DNA of 64,000 bases from Nitrospirales bacterium (GTDB taxonomy: Bacteria; Nitrospirota; Nitrospiria; Nitrospirales; UBA8639). Both the position numbers and the translations under genes were made by a program. Shown piece after piece: positions 11,711 to 22,781 of the stretch (position 1 is the first letter of the stretch; every line of letters starts with the position of its first letter). The notes below the pieces were generated by a model. That model was not told the DNA's origin. It did not search any database and saw only the letters and a list, made by a program, of their open reading frames with translations. The DNA lies in the NCBI GenBank assembly GCA_029261275.1, contig JAJDBR010000008.1, positions 1 through 64,000 on the forward strand, read 5' to 3'.

Positions 11711-12585
11711 AAAGTATGACCGGTTTTGGTAAACGAGAAATGCTTTCGCAGGGAACCATGGTAGGCGTAGAAATTCGATCAGTGAATCATCGATTTTGTG
11801 AAATTATGGCCCGTCTTCCGAAGACTCTCTCGAGTATGGAGCTGGATCTAAAAGAACAGATCAAGCAAGTGTGTGAAAGAGGGCGTGTTGAAGTGATGGT
11901 GACAGTCAATGGTGGCGGTTCTTCTACGAAAAGAATGGTTCAATTGGATCGAGACCTGGCTCGTCGGTACATTCATGGGTTAAAAGAGTTGCAGCGTGAA
12001 TGTCAATTGAGTGGAACCATTGATGTGAATGTCGTCGCTAGTTTTCGAGACCTGTTTTCGGTGAATGAAGAACCCGTTCCGATTAAAGACATGTCGAAAA
12101 TTGTAGTTGGGCTGACCCAAAAAGCCTTAGGTGATTTAGTGAAAATGCGGAAGAACGAAGGGGCGGTATTGCAAAAAGATTTGGTCCAACGTCTTCATGC
12201 AATTGAAGGGCGTCTGCGTACTGTTCAACATCGCATTCCTTTGGCTTTGCAAGGGTCTGGCATCCGTCTAAAGGGGCGAGTAACGAAATTATTAGAGGGC
12301 CAATCGATGAATATGGATCGGGTGGCTCAAGAAATTGCGATGTTGGCTGAACGAACCGATGTGACGGAAGAGCTCATCAGACTCAAGAGTCATGTGGCGC
12401 AATTCCGTTCTGCCCTGAAAGCGAAAGGGCCTGTTGGAAAACGACTTGATTTTCTACTGCAAGAAATGGGACGGGAAGTTAATACGATTGGGTCGAAAGC
12501 CAACGATGGGGAGATTTCCGCTGAGGTCGTAGAGTTAAAAAGTGAATTGGAAAAAATCCGAGAACAGGTTCAAAACATTGAATAA
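11707..12585 (+). CDS. yicC: YicC family endoribonuclease-like protein
   Basis: MKSMTGFGKRE N-terminus, QEMGREVNTIGSKA C-terminus; ATGA overlap with nth; upstream of gmk/rpoZ. Confidence 0.95.
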   Translation: MKSMTGFGKREMLSQGTMVGVEIRSVNHRFCEIMARLPKTLSSMELDLKEQIKQVCERGRVEVMVTVNGGGSSTKRMVQLDRDLARRYIHGLKELQRECQLSGTIDVNVVASFRDLFSVNEEPVPIKDMSKIVVGLTQKALGDLVKMRKNEGAVLQKDLVQRLHAIEGRLRTVQHRIPLALQGSGIRLKGRVTKLLEGQSMNMDRVAQEIAMLAERTDVTEELIRLKSHVAQFRSALKAKGPVGKRLDFLLQEMGREVNTIGSKANDGEISAEVVELKSELEKIREQVQNIE

Positions 12586-12618
12586 GATGTTCCAAATATT
12601 CTTGGCAGGTAAGTCGGC

Positions 12619-13224
12619 ATGACCGTAGAGGGGAAGAAACTCTTGTTTGTCGTTTCTGGGCCTTCCGGGGTTGGAAAATCGACGCTTTGCCGGCATATTT
12701 TACAGGACATTCCTGATATACGCCTATCCGTGTCTTGTACCACACGTCCTCCGCGTACCGGCGAAACCAATGGCCACGAGTATTGGTTTATTCATGAAAA
12801 TGAGTTTCGCAAAAAAATAGAAGAACATGCCTTTGCAGAATGGGCTGAAGTCTATGGGCGGTTATATGGGACTCCATGGAAAGAATTGGAAGAAGAGGCA
12901 GACATACAGACCGATATTTTATTGGATATCGATGTGCAGGGTGCTCGGCAGGTTATGAAAACCTTGCAGCAATCAGTGAGTATTTTTATTCTTCCGCCTT
13001 CATTGGAAACATTACGAACTCGGTTGGCGGGGCGAGGCACGGATTCTTTTGAAGAACAAAATCGGCGGTTCCAAAAAGCGCAAGAGGAAATGAGAAGCTA
13101 TTCTGAGTACCAATATACCATTCGTAATGAGACCTTAGAGCAGGCGATTCAGGAATTACGAGCTGTCATCATGGCTGAGCGAGTGAAAACCACACATGTG
13201 GAACCTGCGCAAGTTTTTCGGTAA
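12619..13224 (+). CDS. gmk: Guanylate kinase
   Basis: VSGPSGVGKSTLCRHIL, SCTTRPPRTGETNGHEYWF. Confidence 0.97.
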   Translation: MTVEGKKLLFVVSGPSGVGKSTLCRHILQDIPDIRLSVSCTTRPPRTGETNGHEYWFIHENEFRKKIEEHAFAEWAEVYGRLYGTPWKELEEEADIQTDILLDIDVQGARQVMKTLQQSVSIFILPPSLETLRTRLAGRGTDSFEEQNRRFQKAQEEMRSYSEYQYTIRNETLEQAIQELRAVIMAERVKTTHVEPAQVFR

Positions 13225-13302
13225 GAGCTGCAATGATGAGGTCTAGTACGCTACACTTAATAGGGAAATCGTTTATTGTCACAGAAAGGGTAAGGTGAGT
13301 CG

Positions 13303-13674
13303 ATGGATGCATTATCGTTATTACCGCAACATCATCAAAAAGACTTTGATTCTCGCTATCGAATTGTGTTGATTGCGGCTCAACGGGCCAAGCAATTAGT
13401 GCGAGGCGCAGAGTCCAATGGAGCCAGTAAATTTACTAAAGACACGTCAAAGGCTCTTGAAGAAGTTCTGGGAGGCAGTGTGCCCTATCTTATTGGAGAT
13501 GACGCTAAGCAGGCGATTCGTGACGCGAAAATGGCCAATCAACGGCCTATCGATCCAGCCCTCTATGCCCAGCCTGATGAAACCGCCCAAGAAATCAAAA
13601 AAGAGTTGAGTGTGTATATTGATGATACCGCTCAACATGGCATCGCTCAGGTTGAACCAACGCCTGAAGGATAG
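13303..13674 (+). CDS. rpoZ: DNA-directed RNA polymerase omega subunit
   Basis: SRYRIVLIAAQRAKQL and position between gmk and coaBC. Confidence 0.88.
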   Translation: MDALSLLPQHHQKDFDSRYRIVLIAAQRAKQLVRGAESNGASKFTKDTSKALEEVLGGSVPYLIGDDAKQAIRDAKMANQRPIDPALYAQPDETAQEIKKELSVYIDDTAQHGIAQVEPTPEG

Positions 13675-13687
13675 CGAGGGTTATCCA

Positions 13688-14935
13688 ATGCCAGGGGCAC
13701 ATTCTCAATTGGCTGGGAAGCGAGTGGTGCTTGCCGTGACCGGGAGTATTGCTGCGTACAAAGCAATAGGAATTCTTCGTCTTCTGACTCAGCAAGGGGC
13801 CTGCGTGCAAGTCGTGATGACGAATTCAGCCACGCGATTTGTCACACCCCTCACCTTTGAAGTGTTATCCGGTTCGCTCGTAACTTGTGACTTGTTTTCG
13901 GGTCGTCAGGACATGAAGCATCTTTCTTTGACTGAACAAGCCGATGTCATGCTTGTCGCTCCGTGCACGGCTAATACTCTGGCCAAGCTGGCATTGGGGC
14001 TTGCGGACAATGTCCTTGGAACGATGGCACTGACCCTGCAATGTCCTCTCGTGATTTGTCCGGCCATGGATGGAGAAATGTGGTCTCATCCAACGGTGCA
14101 AGCCCATGCAAAGACTTTGCAAAGCAGAGGGGCAACTATTGTTGAGCCTGAGAATGGAGAACTGGCCTCGGGGCAATGGGGGCAAGGGCGATTGGCTACA
14201 GAGGAAACCATCCTGACGACGGTGCACAATGTTCTTCAACCTCGAAGGGATTGGTTAGGAGAACGGGTTTTAATTTCGGCGGGTCCAACGCGGGAACCCA
14301 TTGACCCTGTTCGGTTTTTCAGTAATGGTTCATCCGGAAAAATGGGATATGCCATGGCCGAAGCAGCGGCGGTTCGAGGGGCCGAGGTGGTTTTAGTTTC
14401 CGGCCCGACGCATCTTGAGTGTCCTCAGGGAGTGACGAGAGTGTCTGTTGTCACAGCGCATGAGATGTTACAGGCTTTAACTGCTCGCTTTGATTGGGCT
14501 ACGACGCTAATCATGACGGCGGCGGTTGGGGATTTCCGAGCTAAAGAATCGCATTCCCACAAAATGAAAAAAGATCAGTGGAATGGTGAAGCGCTTGCAG
14601 TAGAACGGACGCCGGATATTTTGTTGGCGCTTTCTGCTCTACGCACGAACCAGCGCATGATAGGGTTTGCGGCTGAAACCGATGATCTCATCGAACATGG
14701 ACAAACCAAATTGCAGAATAAACAACTCAATATGTTGATCGTGAATCAAGTTGGCGGAGAACAATCTGCCTTTGGAAATGATTCCAATGAAGTCATTGTC
14801 CTCACGCCGAACTCTTCCCCTTGTCCCATTCAACGTATGCCAAAACGGGAGTTGGCCGATGTTCTTTTGGATCATATGAACAATCTTTCAGGATCTCCTC
14901 GACCGCAGCCACCCGTTTCACACCCGATCTCCTAA
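13688..14935 (+). CDS. coaBC: Bifunctional phosphopantothenoylcysteine decarboxylase/phosphopantothenate-cysteine ligase
   Basis: GKRVVLAVTGSIAAYKAI, ISAGPTREPIDPVRFFSNGSSGKMGYA, AAVGDFR motifs. Confidence 0.96.
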   Translation: MPGAHSQLAGKRVVLAVTGSIAAYKAIGILRLLTQQGACVQVVMTNSATRFVTPLTFEVLSGSLVTCDLFSGRQDMKHLSLTEQADVMLVAPCTANTLAKLALGLADNVLGTMALTLQCPLVICPAMDGEMWSHPTVQAHAKTLQSRGATIVEPENGELASGQWGQGRLATEETILTTVHNVLQPRRDWLGERVLISAGPTREPIDPVRFFSNGSSGKMGYAMAEAAAVRGAEVVLVSGPTHLECPQGVTRVSVVTAHEMLQALTARFDWATTLIMTAAVGDFRAKESHSHKMKKDQWNGEALAVERTPDILLALSALRTNQRMIGFAAETDDLIEHGQTKLQNKQLNMLIVNQVGGEQSAFGNDSNEVIVLTPNSSPCPIQRMPKRELADVLLDHMNNLSGSPRPQPPVSHPIS

Positions 14936-15581
14936 ATTCGTCTGGTTTTTCCATTCTCAGGTGCTTGTCAATCTGATGACACCAGAGCTCCGTGTTCATG
15001 GGATGCACAGATATTGGAGGTATTCCACGAAAAGGAAAGAGAACTAATCGCTGGCAACAAGAAAAAACTTAACTTAAGAAGCCAATCTACCGATAAAGAG
15101 AGAAATGGAGGGATTTTTCATGAATATTCTCTTTCTGGGCTGGCTCGGCACAATTATTGTGTTGGCCTTTAGAAAGATCTAGCCAAAATTCTTCGTTTGC
15201 TGTCTTCCGAAAAAAGGCCTGTCAATTCTTGAGTCTCAGTCGCTTCCTTTCATTGAGGAAGAGTTGTAACACTATAGAGCTCGAGATGGCATTGATCAGA
15301 TTTTCAAAACGTTCCTTGTCAAACCTACCCTATCCCTCGTCAGCACTCCGGTGACAATCGGTCTGTTCAAGAAACACACGGTCAATGAGCAGGTTCTGTA
15401 TCACGGGCTACTGTGTGAGTAAGAATTCGGTCAGAAATTGTGCTGTAGATGGAGGAGCTAAGTTGGCGCTGGAATTTCCTCGTCGCTTTGGGACGACCAC
15501 TGAATATTCAAAAATAAGTTGGTGAAAAATCTGTCAGGCTACGCCAGTTTCTCCTTTTATCTTCCATACAAGATGGATAAG

Positions 15582-16118
15582 TTAAAATTGAGTAGTCTTG
15601 GTCATTTGGGATTTTAGTAAGCTTTGTGCTGCAAATAATGTCAGAAATGGAATATACTCGGAATAAAGTTTTTGGCCTTGCAGATAGAAGGAAAGAAAAA
15701 AGGCTATCTGAGCCACAAGTAGTAAATAAAGAGAGAATAGGACAACTTTTTTCCTATCTTGGGACACGACGCCAATAAATCCTGCTGAACTCAATAGAAG
15801 ACTGCCTGTACCCGCAATAATAATCCAGGCCAGCATGGCTGAGGCTTCCATTTTCTCATAAAGCTGATTGAGCCAAACTTGGTTGGTCAAGAATCCTAAG
15901 CTCCCCGTGATGAGGTAGATATGAATGCCAATAAAAAGGCGATTCAATAGGATCTTGTTGAACAAAAAAAATAGAGTGATGAATAAAGCTGCCACACTAC
16001 TCACGACATAGGGACCTTGCCAGTTTTGGGATAGGCTCTGGTCAATGGAGGCAGCATATACAAGAAAAATAGAGAGAGGAATCGCTTCAATAAATCTCAA
16101 TATTAATGCGGTTTTCAT
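15582..16118 (-). CDS. Hypothetical polytopic membrane protein
   Basis: 178-aa ORF with several hydrophobic helices. Confidence 0.6.
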   Translation of the reverse strand: MKTALILRFIEAIPLSIFLVYAASIDQSLSQNWQGPYVVSSVAALFITLFFLFNKILLNRLFIGIHIYLITGSLGFLTNQVWLNQLYEKMEASAMLAWIIIAGTGSLLLSSAGFIGVVSQDRKKVVLFSLYLLLVAQIAFFLSFYLQGQKLYSEYIPFLTLFAAQSLLKSQMTKTTQF

Positions 16119-16269
16119 CGTGACCTTCGTGGGAGAAAATGCCGAGACATGTGTGTCACTATACCCAAATAGGCTTCCTTCTTGAAATGGGAGTCAATAA
16201 TTCCATTGCCCAGCATAGAAAAAGCATTTCTGTAGACACGGTAGGGCGTAGGAAAATTTACCGACGGTT

Positions 16270-16986
16270 ATGGATGCACTAGAAAAAAGCCAAACGGAAG
16301 AAAGGGAATGGGTTCGTGAATCACGATTTGGCCGGTGGTTTCTAACGACAAATATTTGGTTTCATTATGTTTTGCGCGAGGCTGTCGTTGATTTTAAACA
16401 GCTTCTCAATAACCGCCTTTCTGGGACAACTCAGATGTTGGATATTGGCTGTCATCAGGGATTAGCATTTGAACTCCTGGAACAACATTTCCAACCAAAG
16501 GCTATCATTGGCGTCGATATTGATAGAGAATTTGTGGTTCGCGCCCGAGAGATGGCTCAGCGTTGTCAATGCCAGGTAAAATGTGAAAATGGGACGGTCT
16601 ATAACCTAGATTTCCCAGATGCATCGATCGATGTCATTTTTTCCCATCAACTCCTTCATCATCTTTCCGATCAAGCCAGAGCTTTAGAAGAGTTTTATCG
16701 CGTACTCGTGCCTGGTGGCATTATACTTGTTGGAGAGTCGTGTCGGTCTTTTATTCACTCACTCCCTGTGCGCCTACTTTTTCGGCATCCGAAGAACGTC
16801 CAAAAGTCAGCCGACGAATATGTTGAGTTAGTCAAATCTTTTGGTTTCACGGTAGAGGATGAGGACATTAAAACCTCAAGACCCTGGTGGTCGCGTCCTG
16901 ACTACGGGTTCACTGAACTCTTAGGGTGGCCACAGAAACAACAAGAGCCGACAGAAGTACTGATGATTGCAAGAAAACCCGTTTGA
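16270..16986 (+). CDS. Class I SAM-dependent methyltransferase
   Basis: MLDIGCHQGLAFELLEQ, VPGGIILVGE. Confidence 0.85.
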   Translation: MDALEKSQTEEREWVRESRFGRWFLTTNIWFHYVLREAVVDFKQLLNNRLSGTTQMLDIGCHQGLAFELLEQHFQPKAIIGVDIDREFVVRAREMAQRCQCQVKCENGTVYNLDFPDASIDVIFSHQLLHHLSDQARALEEFYRVLVPGGIILVGESCRSFIHSLPVRLLFRHPKNVQKSADEYVELVKSFGFTVEDEDIKTSRPWWSRPDYGFTELLGWPQKQQEPTEVLMIARKPV

Positions 16987-17203
16987 AGGATTGAGATCAC
17001 GAAGTCATAGGCGGCTATGATGCTGACATTTCCAGTCATGCAAGGTGTGGTTTGCCTGTCCCTCAAAGTCATTTCCTCGAGTATCAACGAACGAAGTTTC
17101 GCCGGATGGTGGGACACGGAAATGTCACAATTGGTAAAAAGGGAAGGTATTGAGTGGTGGGACCCACCGCAACAAAATGACGGGTCTGCTGAGAGATGAA
17201 GGT

Positions 17204-17800
17204 TTACGCTTTTCCAATATTGGCTTGAATGACGATACGAATGTATTGAAAAAAATTAGGATGATCATGATCAGGAAAATGCCATTTTCGAAAAAGGAAT
17301 TCCCCCAGGAACACACTTCCTACCAAAATATAATTAATGACGTTTGAAAATAAGGACCAGAGTGAAGGCGAGCCTAACCAGGCTAATAAAATAGACCAAG
17401 TCACCATCACCCCAAAGAGCGATGCCCAAACAATGGTGACCGTTCGCGTATAGTGGCGCATGGCTTCAGTCAGGGGCCCGCGAGTTTTTTCGCCAATATC
17501 TGTAACCAAGGGGGTGTGGCCAGGGAACAGGGAATGAAAAAAAACAATAAATAAAAGGATGAGGATGATCATTGAGGAAGCATAGATCAGAATGTCACCC
17601 ATGTTGAGATAGCTCAACATAGCCACGGAAAGCGAAATAAGGCAGAGAAGTCCCCATGGCAATATTTGGCCATTGCACAACCATTTAAATAAAATTCCCG
17701 ACGAGAGAGATAGGATTGCCAGCATATGTAACATTGGCACCTGGGTCATCACCGCCAAATGCGCAAAAACTGGATAGCAAATGATCAATAAAAACTGCAT
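17204..17800 (-). CDS. Hypothetical polytopic membrane protein
   Basis: 198-aa ORF with multiple hydrophobic segments. Confidence 0.6.
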   Translation of the reverse strand: MQFLLIICYPVFAHLAVMTQVPMLHMLAILSLSSGILFKWLCNGQILPWGLLCLISLSVAMLSYLNMGDILIYASSMIILILLFIVFFHSLFPGHTPLVTDIGEKTRGPLTEAMRHYTRTVTIVWASLFGVMVTWSILLAWLGSPSLWSLFSNVINYILVGSVFLGEFLFRKWHFPDHDHPNFFQYIRIVIQANIGKA

Positions 17801-18328
17801 GAGCTAAGAGGGACCTCTAGATAGTCTTGGGGCATCATTTCCCAGAAATCTTTTCCATTCCTCCTGCGGATGGATCCCGATAGAGGAAGTTACGCCTGAA
17901 GAGATTGTAACCATTTTTTGGAGTGCTAGAGAAGCGGATGGGGCTGCCGAGTGGTTAGCGGAGAATGTGAGCATTCAATGAAGTGGCATTCTTCTAGTTT
18001 TACGGGATCATTGAGCTCAACCCCATAAAAGGGAAGCGTTTTCCCCAAAGGCGTGCGTAAACAAAGCCGATTCTCTTTTGGTACCGAGTTGGGGAAATGG
18101 CATGATCCTCTCAAAATTTATGGACTGCTCTGTGATGACGGTCATTGCGGTCTCTGTACCCAAGAATTTTAATACATTGTGACCTGTCATGTGGGTGAAG
18201 GTCGAGATAGGCGGTCGGTTTCCAGGAATCGGGTGGAATACCCTCGACTCTCGGGAGGGAGGAGGTCGTTGGAAAGAGATCTCAGGGAGGGGTCAGGAAA
18301 CTAGGTGACCGTCTTAGATGAGCTGAGC

Positions 18329-19255
18329 TTACTCGCATGATTCCTCTGTTTCTTGCACAAGGAGCGACAAGCCGCGCTCAAGGGAAGTGAAGTCCTGCGT
18401 ATTCAACACCTGACCCAACCGGTCATTATTCGAAGATGAGAAATGGATGTCTCCATGACGAGCAGCTTGGTGGACGACTTCTAGCGGTTGTCCTGTGCAT
18501 TTGGCTAAGGTTTGAACCATTTGTAAAAGACTACAACTTTTTCCCGTTGCCACGTTACATACTCCTGTCAGAGGGGATTGCAGGGCTGCGACATTTGCCC
18601 GCGCTATATCCTTGACGAAAATGAAATCCCGGGTTTGAGTTCCGTCACCAAAGATTGTGACAGATTGCTGCTGTTTCAATTGCGAGATGAATTTACTAAT
18701 GACTCCTGCGTAGGGAGAACGAGGATCTTGACGTGGCCCATAGACATTAAAATATCGAAGTCCCAACAATGGGAGGAAAAACTCTTGCTCAAATAACTTC
18801 CCATATTGATCATTGATACTTTTTTCTAACCCGTATGGGGACATGGGTTGGCAGGCATGGGTTTCATCAATAGGTAACGGTTGTGGGGGGCCATACACGG
18901 CCGCACTGGAGGCATACACGACTCTCTGGACATCAGAAGTTCGAGCGGCCTGAAGCACATTAACAAATCCCAGTACATTGATTGAGCAGGAGTTTGGAGG
19001 GTTTTCCAATGAAGCTTGGACGAACACCTGGGCGGCAAGATGTAACACATGTGAAACTCCCTCCAGAGCCAAGCGTACGGCATCGAAATCGCGAATATCT
19101 CCTTCGACAATCTCCAGAGCATCATGAGTCGGCAAATTTTTCCTTGCACCCGAGGAAAAATTGTCTAGAACCCGAACGTTCCATCCAGTTTCTAGCAGGC
19201 GTTCCACGGAATGAGATCCAATAAACCCTGCGCCACCAGTAACAAGAACCGTCAT
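18329..19255 (-). CDS. NAD-dependent epimerase/dehydratase (UDP-glucose 4-epimerase-like)
   Basis: MTVLVTGGAGFIGSHSVERLL Rossmann motif; short-chain dehydrogenase YGLEK motif. Confidence 0.92.
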   Translation of the reverse strand: MTVLVTGGAGFIGSHSVERLLETGWNVRVLDNFSSGARKNLPTHDALEIVEGDIRDFDAVRLALEGVSHVLHLAAQVFVQASLENPPNSCSINVLGFVNVLQAARTSDVQRVVYASSAAVYGPPQPLPIDETHACQPMSPYGLEKSINDQYGKLFEQEFFLPLLGLRYFNVYGPRQDPRSPYAGVISKFISQLKQQQSVTIFGDGTQTRDFIFVKDIARANVAALQSPLTGVCNVATGKSCSLLQMVQTLAKCTGQPLEVVHQAARHGDIHFSSSNNDRLGQVLNTQDFTSLERGLSLLVQETEESCE

Positions 19256-19500
19256 TCGTACCCTCCAAATATGTCTATACACCCAATTCCTAAAAGATGG
19301 TAAAAGCAAAAGAAAGACCAAAAATCAAAAGGCCAGGAATTCATAAGGGGCTTTTTAGGCGAGTAGGAAAATACAAAAAATGTGCTAGAACGGAACTGCC
19401 AAAACAGAGGACTCAGCATGAAGGCTAAGATTTTGTAAGAGAGTGTCAAACATGACCCAAAAGGAGTCTAACCGCCGACTTGTGAGGAGTATTTCGGCCA

Positions 19501-19812
19501 TGAAAGAGAGGCCGATTTTGTTGCAGACTGGCTGGCGGTGTGCGCAGTCACCGGCCAATTACTCTCACATGGAATATAACCCTACCTAGTAAATTCACCA
19601 GGGATCCCTTCCGTCTTTAACAGGGAAAATACAGGGAATTTTTGGCAATTGAAAGGACAAAATTCTGGTCGCAATAGAAGAACTATCTATGAGAACAAAG
19701 GATTTGGTTTTTTACACTTTCAAGGGAGGTTCCAATAACAGGGAATTAACAGGGAATTGGGTTACTGTAAATTATATTATGGAAAAGCCCAATGAGTTCT
19801 TTGCCCATACGG
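19501..19812. repeat. Dispersed repeat, copy A (matches copy B at ~54746-55085)
   Basis: Shared GACTGGCTGGCGGTGTGCGCAGTCA, AACCCTACCT, TTTAACAGGGAAA.TACAGGGAATTT, CCAATAACAGGGAATT, same order and orientation as copy B. Confidence 0.85.
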
Positions 19813-19849
19813 GTATGTGCGTAAAGGCTGGTGGCACCACATGGCAAAT

Positions 19850-20021
19850 CGGTTTCCTTTCTTCGAAGTCCCGGTAACTGAGGGAGTAGGCGAGATACCA
19901 ACGAACGCTTTGCACGATCATGTCTTGCTGAAAATGCGGGCCTTTGAAGGATATGGCTTCCATCATAGGCTCTCCTTCAAATAGCCCCAAGTTAACACAT
20001 CAAGCTATTTGCGACAGAACG
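19850..20021 (-). mobile_element. IS6-family transposase 5'-end remnant with terminal inverted repeat
   Basis: FKGPHFQQDMIVQSVRWYLAYSLSYRDFEE on minus strand; IR AGCTATTTGCGACAGAAC identical to the right end of the 56.5-57.3 kb element. Confidence 0.8.
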
Positions 20022-20256
20022 GTATATGACAGTATTGATAACTTTTTTTTAATGAGCAGCAACGGCATGCACCGATACAACAATCAAGGTCACTCCATGC
20101 TGACGGCAATGGATGTAGTTGAGGATGTTAAAAAACGGTGCTACAGATAGGGCGAACATATGGGCGGTGAATTCAGAAGTTGAGTATCCTGAGGAGAGTT
20201 GACGATACCGAATGATCGAGTCTGAATTTTCCTTGAACTACAGTGACGGGCTTGCA

Positions 20257-21477
20257 CTAAAAAGGATCCCTCACTACCTCGTCATAAATTTCCTCTAAAT
20301 GTGATCCTTGGATTTTCGCATCATATTCCTTTGTAATATGCTTGTGTGCGGCCATACCCATATCCAGCATTTGTTGCGGATTATTCATAAGGGTTAAAAG
20401 GCATTCAACCAGGGCATCACTATCCCGTTCAGGGGCTAACATACCGGTCACTCCATTTTGTATGACCTCAGGGATATCACAATGGTGAGTGGCAATAACA
20501 GGCATACCACTTGCCCCAGCTTCGATCAACGTGACAGGGGCCCCACCTTCGTTGTCTCCGCTTTCAGCCTGTACGCTGGGCGACAGAAAAACATGATGGT
20601 CATAGTAAGCTTTTACCAGAACATCATAGGGCTGAAGGCCTAATAGAGTTATCTTGTCGGCAAGGCCATTCTTTCTAATGGCATTCATAATCAGTTGCTT
20701 GGTGGCTTGAGATTCTTCGACATAGCCTGGATCACCGTCCGAAGCTGCGTCGCCGATAATCGTTAATTGGGTCTTCACGTGTTTGCCTACTAATTTCGCA
20801 AGAGCTTCAATAACGTAGAGCAACCCCTTTTTTTCCGTGAATCTAGCAGCAGCGAGAATCTTGAGGGGTTGATCTTTTTGTCGTTGTCGAGGCTTCAAGG
20901 GATATCGTGCCAAATCAATACCCAGATGCTGTACGCTAATTTTATGTTCGGGACATCCTAAGTGCATCAATTGGCGCCCCATGTGGTGACCTTCTACAAG
21001 AAAGCGTGTTCCATACTGAAATAGATCGCCATAATATTTTCCCCAGATCGGATATTTTTTGGGTAATTTAGAGGCGTCAACACCATAGAATGATGTAATT
21101 AGGGGGAGTCGGGTTCGTTTAACCAAAGGCAATACCCGATAGCCAGTAAAGCCAAAATGAGCATGGAGCAACTGTGCATTGTTTTGGCGGATCATCCTGC
21201 TAAATGAAGCGGGATAACCGACAATTCTTCCGGAAATCCAGTTCATCCAGCGTTCTACTCTAGGGCACTCTTCAAGGGCACAGTATTCTGGAAATTCATG
21301 GTCTCCTAAGTTGGCCGTCTTTTCGGTAAGTATAATCGGATGGTAGCGAGTCAGATGCTGCACTTGGGTATGAATCCAATTCGAACTGAGTTCATAGTAT
21401 TCATGGACCCGGTGTGCGACGACTGGAGGCTCCGATCTATTGATTTCTATGTTTTTCATAGGTTTCATCCGAATCAT
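20257..21477 (-). CDS. Glycosyltransferase family 4
   Basis: AAARFTEKKGLLYVIEALAKL; EGGAPVTLIEAGASGMPVIAT. Confidence 0.9.
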   Translation of the reverse strand: MIRMKPMKNIEINRSEPPVVAHRVHEYYELSSNWIHTQVQHLTRYHPIILTEKTANLGDHEFPEYCALEECPRVERWMNWISGRIVGYPASFSRMIRQNNAQLLHAHFGFTGYRVLPLVKRTRLPLITSFYGVDASKLPKKYPIWGKYYGDLFQYGTRFLVEGHHMGRQLMHLGCPEHKISVQHLGIDLARYPLKPRQRQKDQPLKILAAARFTEKKGLLYVIEALAKLVGKHVKTQLTIIGDAASDGDPGYVEESQATKQLIMNAIRKNGLADKITLLGLQPYDVLVKAYYDHHVFLSPSVQAESGDNEGGAPVTLIEAGASGMPVIATHHCDIPEVIQNGVTGMLAPERDSDALVECLLTLMNNPQQMLDMGMAAHKHITKEYDAKIQGSHLEEIYDEVVRDPF

Positions 21478-21666
21478 TCTTAATATGAGAGCTCCGACAC
21501 CTGTCTCTCCGGTGGATTTTCAATAAAAGACACATATGAATATTTTTTTTGCAATGCATAAAGTGCACAGGAGCGCATCATGCTCCATTGTCCGTTGCGA
21601 CTATACCTCGCATTCTTTCTCCCATATTTCCCCCAGACAAACATCCGCAAAATACTCAAGGGGGAA

Positions 21667-22359
21667 TCACAAAGGTTTCAAGCAGAAATAAATCGCTTCA
21701 TCTTCCATTAACCCGTATTTTTTGATCGACTGGACATCGAAGGTGCCTACAAAATCATCTACTTTTACAATAAATCCCTGTTCCTCGAGTTGTTCTTGGT
21801 AGTCGCGGCCGTAGATTCGCACATGATCATGCTGTCCGTAGAGTCTTTCACGGTCTTCAGGAGAAACAATCTCAGGATCTTCAAATGTTTTCTCTCTGTT
21901 GATATCAATGGGCGATTGAAGGATTGCCCAACCTCCGGGCTTCAGAACACGAAATAATTCGCTCATGGCCTTGCGGTCATCCATCACATGCTCCAAAACA
22001 TGATTGCATAGAATCGCATCAAAGAAATGGTCTGGAAAATCGATATCGGTAATGTCAATTTTTATCTCAGCCATAGGCGAATCTAAGTCCGCACTGACAT
22101 AATCGAGGTGACGAAGTGAACTCAATTTCTTTTGAAGAACAGCCTCCGGAGCAACATGGAGCAATGTAAGATGACCCGCCAGGAGACTCGTACGATGCTG
22201 GACATAAAGCCATAACAAGCGGTGCCTCTCTAGTGATCCGCATTTTGGGCACAGGGCGTTTAGTCTGAGATTGACACCAAACGGATCGAACTTCCGCAAT
22301 CGCCTCTCGCAGCAAGGGCAAAAGAACTGCTTGAAGGCATTTTCAAATAGCCTAAACAT
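21667..22359 (-). CDS. SAM-dependent methyltransferase with N-terminal Cys pairs
   Basis: CPCCERR/CPKCGSLERHRLLW; CNHVLEHV, LKPGGWAILQ. Confidence 0.88.
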   Translation of the reverse strand: MFRLFENAFKQFFCPCCERRLRKFDPFGVNLRLNALCPKCGSLERHRLLWLYVQHRTSLLAGHLTLLHVAPEAVLQKKLSSLRHLDYVSADLDSPMAEIKIDITDIDFPDHFFDAILCNHVLEHVMDDRKAMSELFRVLKPGGWAILQSPIDINREKTFEDPEIVSPEDRERLYGQHDHVRIYGRDYQEQLEEQGFIVKVDDFVGTFDVQSIKKYGLMEDEAIYFCLKPL

Positions 22360-22367
22360 CCCCCACC

Positions 22368-22760
22368 TTATTGAAGAAACGTTTGTAATCTCTTGGCAAA
22401 ATCTTCCATCACCAGATTTGTTGTCTTCTCATTTAAATGGCCATCTTTCGGTCCTACCCGCCAATTTTTAACGGTTACTGGAATCGTGTAAGCAGGAAAA
22501 TCTTGGTTAAGATAACGAATATTCTTCTTATACTGTGTCTTTGATATTCGGTAATACTTCCCATTCAACAGAAATACGTTTTCGCCTTCAGGTGGGAAGA
22601 CGTTCGGGTCATTCGCCGGTTTTCAGCATTGAAGAGGACATATTTACCATTAAAAATAGATGGACTGCGGTTGATTTATGGTCTTTGGATGTAATCATTG
22701 TCGTTTCCCATATTTACCCATGCGATTCGATAACTTCAAGAACTCTTCTTCATCTGTGGT
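22368..22760 (-). pseudogene. SGNH/GDSL hydrolase-like remnant (frameshifted)
   Basis: Minus-strand fragments PPEGENVFLLNGKYYRISKTQYKK...KDGHLNEKTTNLVMEDFAKRL interrupted by stops. Confidence 0.45.
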
Positions 22761-22781
22761 AGCCCATGCATGACTTACTCT

